From contig JAIWOJ010000108.1 in the NCBI GenBank assembly GCA_020216965.1, forward strand, positions 1-6,999: DNA of 6,999 nt, read 5' to 3'. Positions 4,734 through 6,999 of this stretch are shown piece after piece. Within the stretch, counting starts at the first letter, position 1. Each line of letters begins with the position of its first letter. The DNA is from Prosthecobacter sp. (GTDB lineage Bacteria > Verrucomicrobiota > Verrucomicrobiia > Verrucomicrobiales > Verrucomicrobiaceae). Position numbers and translations under genes: made by a program. The notes beneath the pieces are model-generated. The model was not told the DNA's origin. It did not search any database and worked only from the letters and a program-made list of their open reading frames with translations.

Positions 4734-6650
4734 ATGTTTCTGCGCATCTGCATCATCTTCCTCGCCTTTAACGCTTGGGCCGAAGCACAAACTGCTTTTC
4801 TCAACCTCTGGCCCTCCACGCCACCTGGACCTGCGACGAAGACCGACGGCCTGGAGCGCGATCTCACCAAGCCCGAGGACAAGCTCATCGCGGGCCGCAA
4901 GATCATCAAACTCGGCCATGTGAGCACGCCGCAGATGCACGTTTATCTGCCGCCGAAGGCCAAGGCGAACGGTGGCGCAGTGCTCGTGTGCCCGGGAGGC
5001 GGATTCAGCATTCTCGCCTGGGATCTGGAAGGCACCGAGGTCGCGGAATGGCTGAACTCACTCGGCTTCGCGGCCATCGTGGTGAAGTATCGCGTGCCGA
5101 CTCGCGAGCATGGCAACGTTTTGAACGAACAGGGCAATGCGCCGATGAAAGCCGTCGGCCCCGTGATGGATGTGCAACGTGCCATGAGCCTCACACGCGC
5201 CCACGCTGCCGAATGGGGCCTTGATCCCAAGCGCATCGGCATCATGGGTTTCTCTGCTGGTGGTGAAACAGCGGGCCTCACGGCCATTCTGCGCGAACAA
5301 CGGCTGTATGAGAAGGTGGACGCGAGTGACGAACACTCCTGCGCTCCCAACTTTGTTCTACCGATCTACCCCGGCGGCTTTTATGACAAGCAGAGCGGCG
5401 GTTTGAAGCCCTACCTCAAGATCACCAAGGACACGCCGCCCATGTTCTTCGTCATGGCGCAGGATGACCATGTGAACTCGCTGAACTGCACCGTGCTCTA
5501 CACGGAGCTGACGAAAAACAAAGTGCCCGCCGAGCTGCATCTTTTCACCCGTGGCCGACATGGCTACGGCCTGCGCCCGACCTTCACGCCGGTGACGCAT
5601 TGGCCGAACCGGGCCGCGAAATGGCTGAAGGACATGGGCTTTGCGACATCGCCAACCGCACTTGCGGCAGCGGGCACACCAGCCCTGGGCAATCCCGCCG
5701 ATCACCTTCCAGCCAACATCCAACAAATCACCAGCTTCGGCGAGCGGGCCGAGTTTTCGCATGACAGCCAGCGCGTGCTCTTCCTGAGCAAGCAATACGG
5801 CGACGTGATGGAATACACGATCCGCAGCGGCAAGATTCGCTGCCTCACACAGCACTTCAAACACCACGGCTTCAATCGCGTGAATGTGTTGAGCAACGGC
5901 GACTACCTCCTCACCGGACCCGACGAGACCTTTGATGCCACGAGCAAAGAGGCGCGGCTCAAAGTCCGGCACTTTGCGAAGATGTTCGTGCTCGACCGGT
6001 CGCTCACAAAGCCACCCACGCCGCTCGGTGTCGTGGCGGCGGAAGGCCCGGCGGTTTCTCGCTCGCAGCTCAAGATCGCGTGGACGCATCACCTTGAGGG
6101 CGAGACGCGGCAGACGGCCATCTCGTGTGGAGACATCGATTATGAAAATGGCACGCCCAGGCTGGCCAACACGCGGCTCGTGCTCACGACCAAGGATTTC
6201 CCCGAAGGCCGCCGCCCGAAGATGATCGAGACGCAGAACTTCACCCCCGATGACCGGGCCATCACCCTCAGCGCCTACCTCATCGAAAACGGCCACAACA
6301 CCGAAGGCTACACTTTTGATCTGGAATCTCGGAAGCTCACGAACTTCACGAACACGGCGGAAGATTACGAAGAGGTCGAAGGCATCTTCCCCGACGGCCA
6401 AAGCACGCTCGTCGAACGCAACCGCAGCGTCAGCAAACCCTGGCCGATGGTGGATGCGTGGCGGGTGTGGTTCGACGGCAGCCGCGAGCCGCAGCGCCTC
6501 ACGCTCTTCCTCGACTTCCCCGGCCACAAGGCCAGCAACTACGTCGTCAGCCAAGACGGTCGCCTCATTGCCTTCCAACTCGGTGTGAGCGGCGATGAAG
6601 CAGGCGTAGGCTATGGGGTGTTTTTGATGGAGGTGGATTTGTCACCATAG
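4734..6650 (+). CDS. Secreted alpha/beta hydrolase fused to a TolB-like beta-propeller
   Basis: The product has 638 residues. A signal peptide (MFLRICIIFLAFNAWA, cleavage probably after residue 16) leads to an alpha/beta hydrolase domain at about 20-303. It has an oxyanion-hole loop CPGGGF (86-91), nucleophile elbow GFSAGG with Ser174, acid candidate Asp244 or Asp245 in AQDDHV, and His276 in RGRHGYG, so the triad is complete. This resembles BD-FAE/acetyl-xylan-esterase-like hydrolases with Ser-Asp-His esterase chemistry; the substrate, perhaps an acylated polysaccharide, is inferred. After an Ala/Pro linker (304-325), residues 326-638 show propeller-type blades: RAEFSHDSQRVLFLSK, EVEGIFPDGQSTLVER and SNYVVSQDGRLIAFQL. 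I know this C-terminal family mainly as a separate secreted protein, so this looks like a gene fusion. It lies 57 bases after DUF1552, possibly in one transcript. No clear ribosome-binding site is seen. Confidence 0.9.
   Translation: MFLRICIIFLAFNAWAEAQTAFLNLWPSTPPGPATKTDGLERDLTKPEDKLIAGRKIIKLGHVSTPQMHVYLPPKAKANGGAVLVCPGGGFSILAWDLEGTEVAEWLNSLGFAAIVVKYRVPTREHGNVLNEQGNAPMKAVGPVMDVQRAMSLTRAHAAEWGLDPKRIGIMGFSAGGETAGLTAILREQRLYEKVDASDEHSCAPNFVLPIYPGGFYDKQSGGLKPYLKITKDTPPMFFVMAQDDHVNSLNCTVLYTELTKNKVPAELHLFTRGRHGYGLRPTFTPVTHWPNRAAKWLKDMGFATSPTALAAAGTPALGNPADHLPANIQQITSFGERAEFSHDSQRVLFLSKQYGDVMEYTIRSGKIRCLTQHFKHHGFNRVNVLSNGDYLLTGPDETFDATSKEARLKVRHFAKMFVLDRSLTKPPTPLGVVAAEGPAVSRSQLKIAWTHHLEGETRQTAISCGDIDYENGTPRLANTRLVLTTKDFPEGRRPKMIETQNFTPDDRAITLSAYLIENGHNTEGYTFDLESRKLTNFTNTAEDYEEVEGIFPDGQSTLVERNRSVSKPWPMVDAWRVWFDGSREPQRLTLFLDFPGHKASNYVVSQDGRLIAFQLGVSGDEAGVGYGVFLMEVDLSP
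4773..4801. repeat. Degenerate copy of the palindromic repeat over the hydrolase signal-peptide cleavage site
   Basis: GCTTGGGCCGAAGCACAAAC and the nine bases after it match the reverse complement of 4051-4079 (inside DUF1552) at 23 of 29 positions. The similarity may extend further: from the TGG at 4777, 31 of 42 positions agree with the minus strand of the DUF1552 copy without gaps. In this frame it encodes AWAEAQTAFL, which includes the predicted AxA cleavage motif. It may be an old in-frame insertion or chance similarity of a GC-rich motif. Confidence 0.45.
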
Positions 6651-6999
6651 CCATGAACCTTGGCGGCTGATTCGGGCGCACCCGTTGATCTGGCGGTGAT
6701 TGCCCTTTCACTGCTCATCAACCTGCTTGTTTTTTATTGCCGTTTCCTTCGGGCTCATCACGAATGCTGGCTGGGCACAGACTCGTTGTGGTCCCCTCAT
6801 CTGCGCGCGGTCTCTTCCTGTTGGTGGATTTGAGCCAAAAGAAGGGAATATGGGAGTCCAGGATTGTATTTATTCCCCTCATTTTCAAAGGGTTAGATAA
6901 AATCATAGAGACAGAGATTGAGTGCATCGACCACCTTTCAACCTAAATCCGTGAATGGAAAAGCTGTCTGAGCAGCGCGGAGGCTGATAGGATGGGCCA
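6651..6999. other. Gene-free, more AT-rich region to the window end
   Basis: I see no supported gene. Two overlapping frames encode hydrophobic helices with near-start TTG or GTG codons: TTG 6660 or GTG 6696 (VIALSLLINLLVFYC) and TTG 6700, whose product looks like a signal peptide (CLFFIAVSFGLITNAGWAQ) but ends unremarkably at 6900. None has a ribosome-binding site or recognisable domain. A short direct repeat, TGGCGGCTGATT at 6661 and TGGCGGTGATT at 6691, lies just after the hydrolase stop. From about 6840 the sequence becomes clearly AT-richer (TATTTATTCCCCTCATTTTC, TTAGATAAAATCATAG), which could be a promoter region for a gene beyond the window or a decayed gene. Confidence 0.4.

Noticed and set aside
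5358..6578. 406-residue minus-strand reading frame
   Set aside because: It is an antisense shadow of the hydrolase-propeller gene, with Ala/Arg/Glu-biased composition and no recognisable domain.
6700..6900. Small secreted protein starting at TTG 6700
   Set aside because: The hydrophobic start is suggestive, but there is no ribosome-binding site, an in-frame stop lies directly before the TTG, and the rest lacks domain-like sequence.

Overview
The window looks like a chromosomal segment of a Verrucomicrobiota bacterium, probably close to the Prosthecobacter/Verrucomicrobium group. This is inferred from family content: a Tat-exported DUF1552 protein, a secreted alpha/beta hydrolase joined to a TolB-like propeller, small proteins opening MNWD, MKRQ and MPFDPTKP, and several GC-rich palindromic repeats. 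Most starts lack a clear Shine-Dalgarno sequence. No RNA gene, CRISPR array or intact insertion sequence was seen.

Positions 1-2004 hold a compact redox or nitrosative-stress-looking group. The C-terminus of an NsrR-like Rrf2 regulator (+) meets a MOSC-domain protein (-) tail to tail with a 12-base overlap. The MOSC gene is the second gene of a minus-strand pair with an HxlR-type regulator (ATGA overlap). Divergent from HxlR lie a 78-residue CPVC thioredoxin-like protein and then a small XRE-type regulator. A shared stress role is inferred from neighbourhood and families only.

Positions 2005-2543 carry no convincing gene. 2005-2159 is featureless to me apart from a weak 5-bp stem with a T-rich loop (2141-2157). 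2160-2454 is a diverged tandem array of fourteen units of about 21 bp, each built on a GGNATNNNNCCC-like core. It abuts a 58-bp palindromic repeat (2453-2510).

Positions 2544-3200 hold two small plus-strand genes of unknown function separated by a long imperfect inverted repeat. The first looks like an internally deleted member of a longer family.

Positions 3345-6650 hold two large exported-protein genes in the same direction: DUF1552 (443 aa) and the hydrolase-propeller fusion (638 aa). One palindromic repeat family (core GGGCTTYAGCCC) occurs inside the DUF1552 coding sequence, at its stop codon, and, degenerate, over the signal-peptide cleavage region of the hydrolase. The family therefore seems to have contributed coding sequence to both genes.

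Positions 6651-6999 are more AT-rich and contain no gene I can support.
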